Of a stretch of 61,330 nucleotides of DNA, positions 1 to 8,369 are shown piece by piece. This DNA is from Acidobacteriota bacterium (lineage in GTDB: Bacteria > Acidobacteriota > Vicinamibacteria > Vicinamibacterales > Fen-181), in contig PMZR01000139.1 in assembly GCA_003170135.1 (NCBI GenBank), positions 1 through 61,330 on the forward strand. Reading direction: 5' to 3'. Position numbers and translations under genes: made by a program. Positions within the stretch are counted from its first letter, which is position 1; each line of letters begins with the position of its first letter. The notes under the pieces were generated by a model. It did not search any database and was not told the DNA's origin. It saw only the letters and a program-made list of their open reading frames with translations.

Positions 1-1
1 G

Positions 2-838
2 GGTCTCGCGGTGCTGCTGGGGGTTGCGCGGGCGCTCGAGGCCGGCAAGGTGGAGAGCGACGGCACCATCACGTTCGTGGCCGATGTCGGCGAAGAAGGA
101 CTCGGCGACCTGCGAGGCATGAAGGGCCTCTTCAACCAGACACTCAAGGGCACGGTCGACGACTTCATCTCAATCGACGGCAGCGGCCTCGACCTCACCA
201 ACGCGGGCGTCGGCAGCCATCGCTACCGTGTGACGTTCAAGGGCCCGGGCGGCCACAGTTTCGGGGACTTCGGCCTGGCGAACCCGGTGCACGCGCTGGG
301 TCGCGCCATCGCGCTCGTCGCTGATTTCCAGGTGCCCGCCGATCCGAGGACGACGTTCAATGTCGGCCGGGTGGGCGGAGGCACGTCCGTGAACTCGATT
401 CCCTATGAGGCCTGGATGGAGGTGGACATGCGGTCGGCCGGTACGGCGGCGCTCGAGTCGCTGGATGCCAGCTTCCGGAAGGCCGTGGACCGCGCGCTTG
501 CCGAGGAGAACGCGCGGTGGGGCGGGCGCGGGCAGTTGAGCGTCGTCAGGGACCTGGTCGGGGATCGTCCGGCCGGCCGTACGCCGGAGGATTCGCTGAT
601 CGTCCGGACCGCGATTGACGTGACGAAGAGCATCGGGGCCGCGATCGATTTGGGCGCCGGTTCGACCGACGCGAATTACCCGATGAGCCTCGGCATTCCC
701 GCGATCACGATCGGCGGCGGCGGCCTCGGAAGCGGGGCGCACTCGCTTGGCGAGTCCTTCGATCCGACCGATTCGTGGCGTGGGACCGAGCGCGCGCTCC
801 TGCTCGCCGTCGCGCTGGTCACCAGGCCCGGCGCGTGA
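2..838 (+). CDS. M20-family metallopeptidase, C-terminal part (5' end outside window)
   Basis: The frame is open from the window edge, so the true start lies upstream. The visible part carries the acidic EEGLGD motif (about 30 residues in), where M20 enzymes have their general-base and metal-binding glutamates. A GPGGHSF segment follows that is typical of the M20 dimerisation domain. Near the C-terminus are GSTDANYP and a GAHSLGE stretch whose His is a likely metal ligand. By family this is a zinc aminopeptidase or deacylase, cytoplasmic and PepT/M20-like; substrate cannot be told. The visible 279 residues correspond to roughly the last two thirds of a normal M20 protein. The next gene begins 44 bases downstream with its own ribosome binding site. 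Confidence 0.85.
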   Translation, partial: GLAVLLGVARALEAGKVESDGTITFVADVGEEGLGDLRGMKGLFNQTLKGTVDDFISIDGSGLDLTNAGVGSHRYRVTFKGPGGHSFGDFGLANPVHALGRAIALVADFQVPADPRTTFNVGRVGGGTSVNSIPYEAWMEVDMRSAGTAALESLDASFRKAVDRALAEENARWGGRGQLSVVRDLVGDRPAGRTPEDSLIVRTAIDVTKSIGAAIDLGAGSTDANYPMSLGIPAITIGGGGLGSGAHSLGESFDPTDSWRGTERALLLAVALVTRPGA

Positions 839-882
839 TTGCGCCAGGCGGGCCGAGACGCACCAACCTCAGGAGGGTCGTC

Positions 883-1266
883 GTGGGACATGCCGAGGTC
901 ATCCTGTTCTCCACGCCCACGTGTGTTGCCTGCCGCGACGTCGAGACGTTGCTCGCGCAGAAGCAGGTGAAGGTCCGGGTTCTGGATGTGTCGGCGGACC
1001 GTGAGGCGCTCGTCCTGCTGCTTCGGTTCGCCGGTTCTCCGACCGTTCCGACGGTGGTCGCCTACGGCGAAGTGATGGTGGGATTCGACGCGGCCCGCCT
1101 GGATCAGATGCTCGAGGGCCTCGAGGAGCGAGCCGAAACGTGGGAGCGGGTCGAAGCTGAAGAAGAGGATCAGTTGCGCGAAAGCGAACGCACCGTGCGC
1201 GCGGCACTGGAGCAGGCCGCGATCCACGCGAGCGCCGCGGCCGACTGGCCCGAGCGCGCCGAGTGA
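883..1266 (+). CDS. glutaredoxin-like thiol-disulfide protein with Glu-rich C-terminal tail
   Basis: The GTG start at 883 is chosen because AGGAGGG lies at 871-877, five bases upstream; a longer reading from 775 would run into the preceding gene. The 127-residue product begins with a beta strand, then STPTCVACRDVE, where CVAC is a CxxC redox site. A SPTVPTVV stretch with a cis-proline-type TVP follows, as in glutaredoxins and NrdH. After about residue 75 there is a charged, probably helical tail rich in Glu and Arg that is not part of the glutaredoxin fold. The stop codon abuts the convergent gene at 1267 with no spacer. Confidence 0.75.
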   Translation: MGHAEVILFSTPTCVACRDVETLLAQKQVKVRVLDVSADREALVLLLRFAGSPTVPTVVAYGEVMVGFDAARLDQMLEGLEERAETWERVEAEEEDQLRESERTVRAALEQAAIHASAAADWPERAE

Positions 1267-1848
1267 TCAGCGCGGGCCAGGCGGTGACAGCAATTCGCGG
1301 AACCGCGCAAGATCTTCGCCTCGTTGCCGGCCCGCCCGCTTCCTGGCGAGCCGGATCCGGCCGACGAAAAGAAGGTGCGCCAGCAGGAGGGTGACCAGGA
1401 CGCCCGGCATCCGCCACACGTGCAGGACCGGCAACAGGTTGACGAGGGTCGCCAGCAGGAACATCGTCGTGAACAGCGGATCGCTTCCCGCCGCCGGGTA
1501 CGCCTTGCCGTAGGCCATCGCGGTCGTCTCCCATGCGGGCCGGACCGCCGCGGCCTGGGCACCCGGCTCCCCGAGTGCCGCCTCGCGTCGCTCCTCATAG
1601 GCCGCCTGCAGGTACCGCCCGACGCGCTCGACTCCCAGGTGCAACTGAAAGATCGTCTCGAAGCCCGCGGCCAACACCATCAGCGACAGCAGCGCGCCGA
1701 TCACGTGGTGTGGTCTGGAGGCGAGGAAACCAAGGTCGATCATCGCCCAGGCGAGCACGGTGACGAAAAATGTAATCGCGCGCACTGTTCCGCGCTCGCG
1801 GATCGTCGCCCGCAGGGCCGCGTACTCGTGTTGTCCGAGGTCGTCCAT
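1267..1848 (-). CDS. hypothetical integral membrane protein
   Basis: The 193-residue protein has about four hydrophobic segments: roughly residues 23-43, 47-66, 127-145 and 148-165. A soluble, charged stretch lies between the second and third. The N-terminus is short and polar and the C-terminus is Arg-rich, as expected for a cytoplasmic tail. I recognise no family. It is transcribed toward the glutaredoxin-like gene and ends on the base next to that gene's stop, so the two convergent transcripts must overlap. Confidence 0.6.
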   Translation of the reverse strand: MDDLGQHEYAALRATIRERGTVRAITFFVTVLAWAMIDLGFLASRPHHVIGALLSLMVLAAGFETIFQLHLGVERVGRYLQAAYEERREAALGEPGAQAAAVRPAWETTAMAYGKAYPAAGSDPLFTTMFLLATLVNLLPVLHVWRMPGVLVTLLLAHLLFVGRIRLARKRAGRQRGEDLARFRELLSPPGPR

Positions 1849-2017
1849 ATCGCCTCACTCGCGTGGGTGGCCCCGCAGGGCAGGGGCAGAGGAGTTAGGT
1901 ATCAGAACTGGACCATGGCACGTGTTTTGGTAGCTCTCACCTCGGCACTAAGCGGCGCAGATGATGGTCGACCTGGTGGCAAGTCCAGACAAGTCCGTGA
2001 GATGCGGTTGAAATCGC

Positions 2018-2045
2018 TTGCGCACTACAGATTATCTGCTATTAT
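2018..2045 (+). promoter_or_regulatory. candidate sigma70-type promoter for the carboxypeptidase gene
   Basis: TTGCGC at 2018-2023 and TATTAT at 2040-2045 are separated by 16 bases in an unusually AT-rich patch of the 1849-2090 spacer. Predicted transcription would start near 2052. That leaves too short a leader for a GTG at 2061 and favours GTG 2091. I see no other feature in 1849-2017. Confidence 0.4.
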
Positions 2046-2090
2046 GCCGATGACATATTTGTGTCCCCCAAGGATACACTCCACACCAAA

Positions 2091-3125
2091 GTGAAGACGC
2101 ACCGAATTTTCGTCGTTCGTGTTGTATTCGCCCTGGCGCTCCTGGGGGTCCTGGCTCCGGCCATGCCGTCGGCAGAGGCTGCTACCCGGCAGACTGCCCG
2201 GCCTAAAGTCGTTCGCACTGCCGTCAAGAAACCGGCACCACACTACTCGGCGAAGGTGTCGCGCGCTCGCCGTGCCAAGCTGGCGCGCGCCCGTGCCGCC
2301 CGGTTGTTCCACGACACGCCGATTCCGCGGTTCAAGACCGACTCGAACGGCGACGTCGTCCCGGACCTGCATGCGGCGGCGGCCATCATCTACAACCCGG
2401 AGACGAACCAGGTGCTCTGGGAGTCGAACTCGCAGGACAAGCGGTCGATTGCGAGCATCACGAAGGTGATGACCGCGACGGTGTTCGTCGAGTCGGATCC
2501 CGACATGAGCACGCGGGTCACGGTGGACCGCAACGAGGTCCGGAACGCGTCGACGACGCACCTGCGGGCCAATGACGTCGTGACGGTCGGCGATCTGCTG
2601 CACCTGCTGCTGATTGCGTCCGACAACGCCGCCGCGCGTGTGCTGGCGCGCGTCTCGCCGTGGGGGTCGGGCGGGTTCGTGGCCCGCATGAACGAGAAGG
2701 CGGGGGAACTGGGCCTGACGAATACGAGCTACGCGGATCCGTCCGGCCTCGATGCGAACAACGTGTCGTCGGCCTACGACATGGCCCGGCTGATCTCCTA
2801 CGCCTCGAGCGACGAGCGGATCGCATCGGTCATGCGCCTGCCGGAATACACGATCCAGACGAACCGTCGGGTCATCGCGATTCACAGCACGAACCAGATC
2901 GTCCGCAAGGGGGACATCGACGTCCTGGCGGGCAAGACGGGCTTCATCACGAAGTCCGGCTACTGTCTGGCCACGCTGCTGCATCTGCCCGAGGCCAATC
3001 AGGGGGTTGCCGTCGTCGTGCTGGGCGCCCGGTCGAATGCCGGCCGCTTCATGGAAACGCGCAACCTGTTCCAGTGGCTGTCCTCGAAGGCCGAGCTGAT
3101 TCTGGGCAAGAAAACTCCCCAGTAG
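2091..3125 (+). CDS. serine-type D-Ala-D-Ala carboxypeptidase (S11 family, PBP5/7-like)
   Basis: This exported enzyme trims the terminal D-Ala of peptidoglycan stem peptides. The three penicillin-binding motifs are in order: SITK (active Ser and Lys) in the SIASITKVMTA stretch, SDN in LLIASDNAAARVL, and KTG in LAGKTGFITKSG. From GTG 2091 the N-terminus is a normal signal peptide: a short basic VKTHR, a hydrophobic core, and AMPSAEA. An alternative in-frame GTG at 2061 adds ten residues but sits only about nine bases after the predicted transcription start and has no ribosome site. A basic, Ala/Arg-rich linker (about residues 40-75) precedes the catalytic domain and could bind wall polymers. 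No C-terminal amphipathic anchor is evident. Confidence 0.88.
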   Translation: MKTHRIFVVRVVFALALLGVLAPAMPSAEAATRQTARPKVVRTAVKKPAPHYSAKVSRARRAKLARARAARLFHDTPIPRFKTDSNGDVVPDLHAAAAIIYNPETNQVLWESNSQDKRSIASITKVMTATVFVESDPDMSTRVTVDRNEVRNASTTHLRANDVVTVGDLLHLLLIASDNAAARVLARVSPWGSGGFVARMNEKAGELGLTNTSYADPSGLDANNVSSAYDMARLISYASSDERIASVMRLPEYTIQTNRRVIAIHSTNQIVRKGDIDVLAGKTGFITKSGYCLATLLHLPEANQGVAVVVLGARSNAGRFMETRNLFQWLSSKAELILGKKTPQ

Positions 3126-3133
3126 ACACCAGG

Positions 3134-3171
3134 CAGTAGACAGCAAGCGCCCGCGCTTGGTCTGTCTACTG
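3134..3171. terminator. hairpin between convergent genes, possible bidirectional terminator
   Basis: CAGTAGACAG at 3134-3143 followed by CAAGCG pairs with CGCTTG and CTGTCTACTG (3162-3171). This gives a stem of about 16 pairs with a 4-base loop and a 2-base bulge. It begins nine bases after the carboxypeptidase stop and lies before the end of fdhE, which converges on it. No T-tract follows, so it would not be a classical rho-independent terminator. The rest of the spacer to 3221 repeats the same CTACTGTC words. Confidence 0.45.
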
Positions 3172-3221
3172 TCGACCGTCTCTTCCTGATCCCTACTGTC
3201 TACTGTCCACTGGTCTGCCAC

Positions 3222-4157
3222 TCATCCCCGATAGCCCCGCTGCATCGCCGCGGCATCGAGCGGAAGCGTTGCCACGGTATCCACCGCCATCATCAGGGGA
3301 CGCGTCGCACTGCGGCCGTCGTACGCCTTCAGGTACCGCATGCACACGTTGCACGCGTAGATGCGGTAACGGCCGTCGCGGCTCGCGAAGGACGTGATCT
3401 GCGTCCGATCCGTGTTGCCGCAGAACGGGCAGGCCAGCGGATGGAAGCGCCAGCGGCCGGCGCAACGCGAACAGATGAGCAGGCGTTCGGCGGCGGGCGT
3501 GATGACCGAGAACTCGGGTTCGCCGCCGCAGAGCGGGCAATAGGCCTGCGTCCAGGTCGAGAAGTCGGTCCGCTGCTGAACGACTTCCGCGCACCGTTCG
3601 AGGAATGGTTTCATCGACAGCAGTAGCAACTGCTCGAGCGTGTCTGGATCGACCGGCGGCACCGCGTCCGATGCGGAAGGGCCGGGCACGGCCGCCGCTT
3701 CCTCGTGCTGGCTGGCGGCATCGGTGGTTCCGCGACAGGCGGCGCTCTCGTACCACTTGATGACGAGCGGTTCGAGCGCGTTGCCGCTTCGCGAGATGAC
3801 CTGGATTGCCGCGTAGTCGGGGTCGGCGATCGTATCGAAGCGCCGGAGGATGTCGGCGGTCTGACGGAACATCAGCCGCAGGTCGGTCCAGTCGAGCGGG
3901 ATGTCCTTGAAGCCCAGCAGCGGACGCCCGAGCGCGTGCTGCCGCTTGAGCCATTCCGGATCGGCTTCAACCCACGGCATCGGCACACGCGCCTGCACGC
4001 GGCGCTGCAGATCGATGAGCGCAATCTGCAGGTCGATGGCGCTGGCGATCTCGGGATGGTCCTCGCGGAGGCGTTTCAGTTCCGCGATTTCACGCGATTC
4101 GCCCCGGCCGGGGCGCTGAGTCGGTCGCTCGATCGGCACCGCGGGATTGTACCCCAT
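3222..4157 (-). CDS. fdhE: FdhE-like formate dehydrogenase accessory protein
   Basis: The C-terminal half has four CxxC pairs: YCPLCGG, ICSRCAG, CPFCGN and ACNVCMR. This is the rubredoxin-like double zinc/iron-binding arrangement of FdhE. FdhE assists maturation of respiratory formate dehydrogenases in the cytoplasm. The N-terminal half is helical and divergent. Length (311 residues) matches the family. No formate dehydrogenase subunit is in the window, so this is an orphan here and its client enzyme is unknown. It converges on the carboxypeptidase gene and diverges from glgA, with a 171-base spacer at 4158-4328 in which TAAGAT at 4254-4259 is the only promoter-like element I see. Confidence 0.82.
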   Translation of the reverse strand: MGYNPAVPIERPTQRPGRGESREIAELKRLREDHPEIASAIDLQIALIDLQRRVQARVPMPWVEADPEWLKRQHALGRPLLGFKDIPLDWTDLRLMFRQTADILRRFDTIADPDYAAIQVISRSGNALEPLVIKWYESAACRGTTDAASQHEEAAAVPGPSASDAVPPVDPDTLEQLLLLSMKPFLERCAEVVQQRTDFSTWTQAYCPLCGGEPEFSVITPAAERLLICSRCAGRWRFHPLACPFCGNTDRTQITSFASRDGRYRIYACNVCMRYLKAYDGRSATRPLMMAVDTVATLPLDAAAMQRGYRG

Positions 4158-4328
4158 CCCTGCGTCTCTTCAGTAGATGCGCCCGGGGGCGCCCCCCCTC
4201 GACGAAGCCGCAACGCCGACCGCGATCGACGAACCGGCCGCCCGGTTTTGCGCTAAGATCGCCGTCGCCGGTGTCTGCGCCCGGTTCGCGCGGTCAGACC
4301 GTTGATGCGATGCACGTTCCGTAGTCGT

Positions 4329-5816
4329 ATGACTGACCGTCCACTTTCGATTGTGATGATCGCCTCCGAGGCCGCGCCGTTTGCCAAGACCGGCGGCCTC
4401 GCCGATGTGCTGGCCGGCCTGCCGCGCGCCCTGGGCAGGCTCGGCCACCAGGTGACGGTGTTCGTGCCGCGCTACCGGGGCGCGCCCGCCGGAGAGCCGG
4501 TTGCCGAGTTCGCCGTATCGCTCAGCGGCCGCACGCTCGCCGCGCGATTCGATCGCCATCCGGTGGCCGACGGGGTCGGCGCGGTGCTGGTCGACTGCCC
4601 GGCCCTCTACGATCGGGAGGGCCTCTACGGGATCGGCAACGAGGACTACCCGGACAACGCGTTCCGGTTCGCGTTTCTCGCGAAGGCGTCGCTCGAATTC
4701 GCTGGACGGATGTTCGAGCGCGTGGATGTCGTGCACGCACACGACTGGCAGGCGGGGCTTGCGCCTGTCTACCTGAAGAAGCAGTTCGCGCAGCACCCGG
4801 TGCTCGGCGGCGTGCCGACGGTCCTGACCATTCACAACCTGGCGTATCAGGGCCTGTTTCCGGCCGACGTGCTGCCGACGCTGGATCTGGCGTGGGACCT
4901 GTTCAGCGTGGACGCGCTGGAGTTCTGGGGAAAGATCAGTTTCCTCAAAGCCGGTGTCAACTTCAGCACCGTCCTGACGACGGTCAGCCCGGGCTACGCC
5001 AAAGAGATCCAGACCCACGAGTACGGGTTCGGATTCGACGGCATCGTGCGGCGGCGATCCGCGGACCTGGTCGGGATCCTCAACGGGATCGACGTGGACG
5101 AGTGGAACCCGATGAGCGACGCGGCGCTTCCCGCGCCGTTCGGGCCGAACAAGCTGGCGGGCAAGCGCCTGGCGAAGAAGCAGGTGCTGCAGTCGTTCGG
5201 CATGGCGACCGATCAGGCAGGGATGAAACGGCCGCTGGTGGGGCTCGTCTCGAGGCTCGTTGACCAGAAGGGATTCGACCTGCTCTCGAGCGTGTTGCCC
5301 GACCTGCTGCAGCAGCACGCCGGCTACGTCCTGCTCGGCAACGGCGATCCCAACTACGAACAGGAGTGGGCCGCCGCGGCCCGGAGCCATCCGGAGCAGG
5401 TAGGCGCTCGCATCGGTTTCGATGAGCCGCTCGCTCATCTCATTGAAGCGGGAGCCGACATCTTCCTGATGCCGTCGCGCTTCGAGCCGTGCGGTCTCAA
5501 CCAGATGTACAGCCTGCGTTACGGCACGGTGCCGGTCGTGCGCGCAACCGGCGGTCTCGACGATACGGTCGAGAACTATCGGCCGCGCTCGGGCGCGGGC
5601 ACCGGGTTCAAGTTCAAAGCCTGCACCGGGCCGGCGCTTCTCCGGGCGCTAGGCTGCGCGTTGCAGGTCTACCAGGATCCGGTTCGCTGGCAGGCGATCC
5701 AACGAGCCGGGATGCGGCTGGACCATTCGTGGGACGCGTCGGCCCGAAAATATGTCAAAGTGTATCGACGAGGGGTCGTGCGCGCGGCGGTCGGAGCCAG
5801 GGCAGCGCGCGCGTGA
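4329..5816 (+). CDS. glgA: glycogen synthase (GT5, ADP-glucose dependent)
   Basis: The enzyme transfers glucose from ADP-glucose to the non-reducing end of an alpha-1,4-glucan. The N-terminal Rossmann domain opens with the substrate-binding KTGGLADV (Lys20). HDWQAGL follows, then the inter-domain NGIDVDEWNP. The C-terminal domain has SRFEPCGLNQMYSLRYGTVP with the conserved glutamate of retaining GT-B enzymes. Length (495) is normal. ATG 4329 gives the expected N-terminus, MTDRPLSIVMIASEAAPF; a longer frame from 4302 adds nine unrelated residues. No other glycogen gene is nearby. The downstream neighbour is trxA. Confidence 0.95.
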   Translation: MTDRPLSIVMIASEAAPFAKTGGLADVLAGLPRALGRLGHQVTVFVPRYRGAPAGEPVAEFAVSLSGRTLAARFDRHPVADGVGAVLVDCPALYDREGLYGIGNEDYPDNAFRFAFLAKASLEFAGRMFERVDVVHAHDWQAGLAPVYLKKQFAQHPVLGGVPTVLTIHNLAYQGLFPADVLPTLDLAWDLFSVDALEFWGKISFLKAGVNFSTVLTTVSPGYAKEIQTHEYGFGFDGIVRRRSADLVGILNGIDVDEWNPMSDAALPAPFGPNKLAGKRLAKKQVLQSFGMATDQAGMKRPLVGLVSRLVDQKGFDLLSSVLPDLLQQHAGYVLLGNGDPNYEQEWAAAARSHPEQVGARIGFDEPLAHLIEAGADIFLMPSRFEPCGLNQMYSLRYGTVPVVRATGGLDDTVENYRPRSGAGTGFKFKACTGPALLRALGCALQVYQDPVRWQAIQRAGMRLDHSWDASARKYVKVYRRGVVRAAVGARAARA

Positions 5817-5925
5817 AACCACCACCTGATTATCTGAATCCTTGCTGAAGCGTCGCGTCATCGAGCGCGCTGGCGCCGCTTCGGTGGTCCCGGCCGACCT
5901 CATCTCGTGGAGGCGAACGACATCC

Positions 5926-6258
5926 ATGGCATCCGCAGACATTCACACGATTACCGATTCCAACTTCGAATCACTCGTGACCAAATCGGTCCAGCCGGTC
6001 CTGGTCGATTTCTGGGCGGAGTGGTGCGGTCCGTGCCGGCGGCTCACGCCGACAGTCGAGGCGCTCGCCACCGAGTTCAGCGGGAAACTCACCATCGGAA
6101 AGATGAACGTGGACGAAAACCCGGTCATTCCCGGCAAGTTCAGCATCCGGGGCATCCCGACGTTGCTGCTCTTCAAGCAAGGACAGGTTGTCGAATCGGT
6201 CGTCGGGCTGGTGGGCAAGGACGACTTGAAGAAGCTCATCCAGCGCCACACCGTCTGA
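5926..6258 (+). CDS. trxA: thioredoxin
   Basis: This 110-residue cytoplasmic thiol-disulfide reductase has the canonical WCGPC site with cysteines at residues 34 and 37. It also has the DFWAEW strand before it, the NVDENP segment and the cis-proline GIPTLLLF. ATG 5926 is chosen because the product then starts just ahead of the first thioredoxin strand. GGAGG lies at 5909-5913, a somewhat long 12 bases upstream. It is followed after 37 bases by the gene for its reductase, so the window carries the whole NADPH-to-thioredoxin couple. Confidence 0.96.
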   Translation: MASADIHTITDSNFESLVTKSVQPVLVDFWAEWCGPCRRLTPTVEALATEFSGKLTIGKMNVDENPVIPGKFSIRGIPTLLLFKQGQVVESVVGLVGKDDLKKLIQRHTV

Positions 6259-6295
6259 CGCGGGCTGTCGTTCCTCGTCGAGTCACCAGTTGCCC

Positions 6296-7246
6296 ATGCT
6301 CAACAACGTCGTTGTCATCGGTTCCGGTCCTGCGGGCCTTACGGCAGCGGTCTATGCCGCGCGCGCGAACCTGAAGCCATTGCTCATCGAGGGCCTGGAG
6401 GCGGGCGGGCAGCTCATGCTGACGACGCTCGTCGAGAACTTCCCGGGGTTCCGCGACGGGATCATGGGTCCCGATCTCATGGGCGAGATGCGCGCGCAGG
6501 CCGAGCGGTTCGGCGCGGACATCGTCCAGGCCGAGGTGACGGCCGTCGATTTCCGACACCACCCGTTTCTCGTGCGGACGAGCGAGGCCGACTATCGCGC
6601 ACGCGCGGCTATCGTCGCGACCGGGGCGTCGGCGCAGTTGCTTGGTCTTGAATCTGAACGCAGGCTGATGGGCCACGGCGTGTCGACGTGCGCGACCTGC
6701 GACGGCTTCTTCTTCCGCGAGCGCGAGATCGCGGTCGTCGGAGGGGGCGATTCGGCGCTCGAAGAGGCGATCTACCTGACGCGCTTCGCGTCGAAGGTGA
6801 CGCTCATCCACCGCCGCAACGTCCTGCGCGGATCGAAGATCATGCAGGACAAGGCCTTCGCCAACCCGAAGATCGCGTTCAAGTGGAACAGCGTGGTCGA
6901 GGAGATCCGCGACCCCGACAAGGGCACGGTGACCGGGATGGTGCTGCGTGACATGGTGACCGGCGAGCGGAGCGATCTGCCGCTCGACGGCGTCTTTGTC
7001 GCGATCGGGCACACGCCGAATACGTCATTGTTCGCCGGTCAGCTCGAGATGGACGCGGCAGGCTACCTCATCACGCGCGACGGGATGCACACGAACATTC
7101 CCGGCGTGTTCGCCTGCGGCGACGTGCAGGATCGCGTGTACCGCCAGGCGGTCACCGCGGCCGGCTCAGGGTGCATGGCCGCGCTCGACGCCGAACACTT
7201 CCTCGACGGTCTGCCCGAGCACCTGGAAGCTTCAGTGGGGGAGTGA
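6296..7246 (+). CDS. trxB: thioredoxin reductase
   Basis: This FAD/NADPH flavoprotein reduces thioredoxin. It has an N-terminal FAD-binding GSGPAG, the redox pair CATC within STCATCDGFFF, the NADPH-binding VVGGGDSALEEA, and the C-terminal FACGDVQD, which closes the FAD domain. ATG 6296 gives the standard MLNNVVVIGSG start; a TTG six bases earlier is in frame but less likely. At 316 residues the length is typical of low-Mr reductases. It converges on mnmA with only four bases between stop codons. Confidence 0.95.
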   Translation: MLNNVVVIGSGPAGLTAAVYAARANLKPLLIEGLEAGGQLMLTTLVENFPGFRDGIMGPDLMGEMRAQAERFGADIVQAEVTAVDFRHHPFLVRTSEADYRARAAIVATGASAQLLGLESERRLMGHGVSTCATCDGFFFREREIAVVGGGDSALEEAIYLTRFASKVTLIHRRNVLRGSKIMQDKAFANPKIAFKWNSVVEEIRDPDKGTVTGMVLRDMVTGERSDLPLDGVFVAIGHTPNTSLFAGQLEMDAAGYLITRDGMHTNIPGVFACGDVQDRVYRQAVTAAGSGCMAALDAEHFLDGLPEHLEASVGE

Positions 7247-7250
7247 CCCT

Positions 7251-8354
7251 TCAGTCGATCCAGCCGCCCCCGATCACTTCATCCTCGACGTAGAAGACGG
7301 CGGCCTGTCCCGGCGTGATCGCGCTCTGCGGTTCATCGAACTCGACGGTCGCCCGGACCGCTCCGGTCGGGTGAAGCGTGGCCGGCGCCGCCGCGTGACG
7401 GGATCGGATTTGCACCGTCGTGCGAAGCGGCGACGACGGTGCGTGCCCAGCGATCCAATTCACCTCGGACACGGCGAGCGTGCCGCGCGCCAGCGCATCG
7501 CGAGAACCGACGACGACCGTGTTGTCGGCGGCGCTGATCGCAGTCACGTACAGCGGCGCGTGCACCGGCGTTCCGGTGGCACGGCCGCTGTCGGCCTCCC
7601 GCCCGGACACGTGCAGGCCCTTGCGCTGGCCGATCGTGAAACGATGCACACCCTCGTGCCGCCCGACGACGTGTCCCCCCGTATCGACGACGAGGCCCGC
7701 GCGGCGACTCTCGGGCGCCCGGCGCTCGATGAAGCCGGCGTAGTCGTTGTTCGCCACGAAGCAGATCTCGTGGCTGTCGCGCTTGTCCGCGACAAGCAGG
7801 TGCCGTTCGCGGGCGAGCGCGCGTACCTCCGGCTTGGTGAGGGAGCCGAGCGGGAAGAGCGCGCGGGCGAGCTGCGCCTGCGTCAGCGAGAAGAGGAAGT
7901 AGCTCTGGTCTTTCGCCGCGTCCAGGCCGCGCCTGAGCAGGTAGCGCGGACCGTCCGTTGGGCGCTCGACGCGCGCGTAGTGCCCGGTGGCCACGGCATC
8001 CGCGCCGAGCCCGCGCGCGCGCTCCATCAGCGCGTCGAACTTCAACTCGCTGTTGCAGCGCGCGCACGGCAGGGGCGTCCGGCCCTGCCGGTACTCGCTG
8101 ACGAAGTTGTCGACCACGTGCGCCTCGAACTGGCGTTCGAGGTTCAGGATGTAATGCGGGATGCCGATCGCGGCGGCCACGCGGCGCGCGTCGTGCAAAT
8201 CGTCGAGCGTGCAGCAGCTGCCGAAGGAGACGCGGCCTTCCCGCTGATCGTAGAGCTGCATGGAGAGGCCGATCACTTCGTGTCCCGCCTCGGCGAGCAG
8301 CGCCGCGGCCACCGAGGAATCCACGCCGCCGGACATGGCTGCTACGATGCGCAT
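7251..8354 (-). CDS. mnmA: tRNA-uridine 2-sulfurtransferase
   Basis: MnmA thiolates U34 of Lys, Glu and Gln tRNAs. The PP-loop SGGVDSS is at residues 8-14. The two catalytic cysteines are in LPCARCN and HEICFV, and the tRNA/ATP-binding GHYAR and KDQSYFL segments are present. The C-terminal part has the GQRKGL signature of the central domain. It is encoded 15 bases after a cysteine desulfurase that can supply the persulfide sulfur, which supports a two-gene sulfur-transfer operon. Length (367) is normal. Confidence 0.95.
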   Translation of the reverse strand: MRIVAAMSGGVDSSVAAALLAEAGHEVIGLSMQLYDQREGRVSFGSCCTLDDLHDARRVAAAIGIPHYILNLERQFEAHVVDNFVSEYRQGRTPLPCARCNSELKFDALMERARGLGADAVATGHYARVERPTDGPRYLLRRGLDAAKDQSYFLFSLTQAQLARALFPLGSLTKPEVRALARERHLLVADKRDSHEICFVANNDYAGFIERRAPESRRAGLVVDTGGHVVGRHEGVHRFTIGQRKGLHVSGREADSGRATGTPVHAPLYVTAISAADNTVVVGSRDALARGTLAVSEVNWIAGHAPSSPLRTTVQIRSRHAAAPATLHPTGAVRATVEFDEPQSAITPGQAAVFYVEDEVIGGGWID

Positions 8355-8369
8355 GGTGAGTCGAGGATC

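Noticed and set aside
3134..3171. Hairpin as a true rho-independent terminator
   Set aside because: The stem is strong but no T-run follows, so it is only called terminator-like at low confidence.
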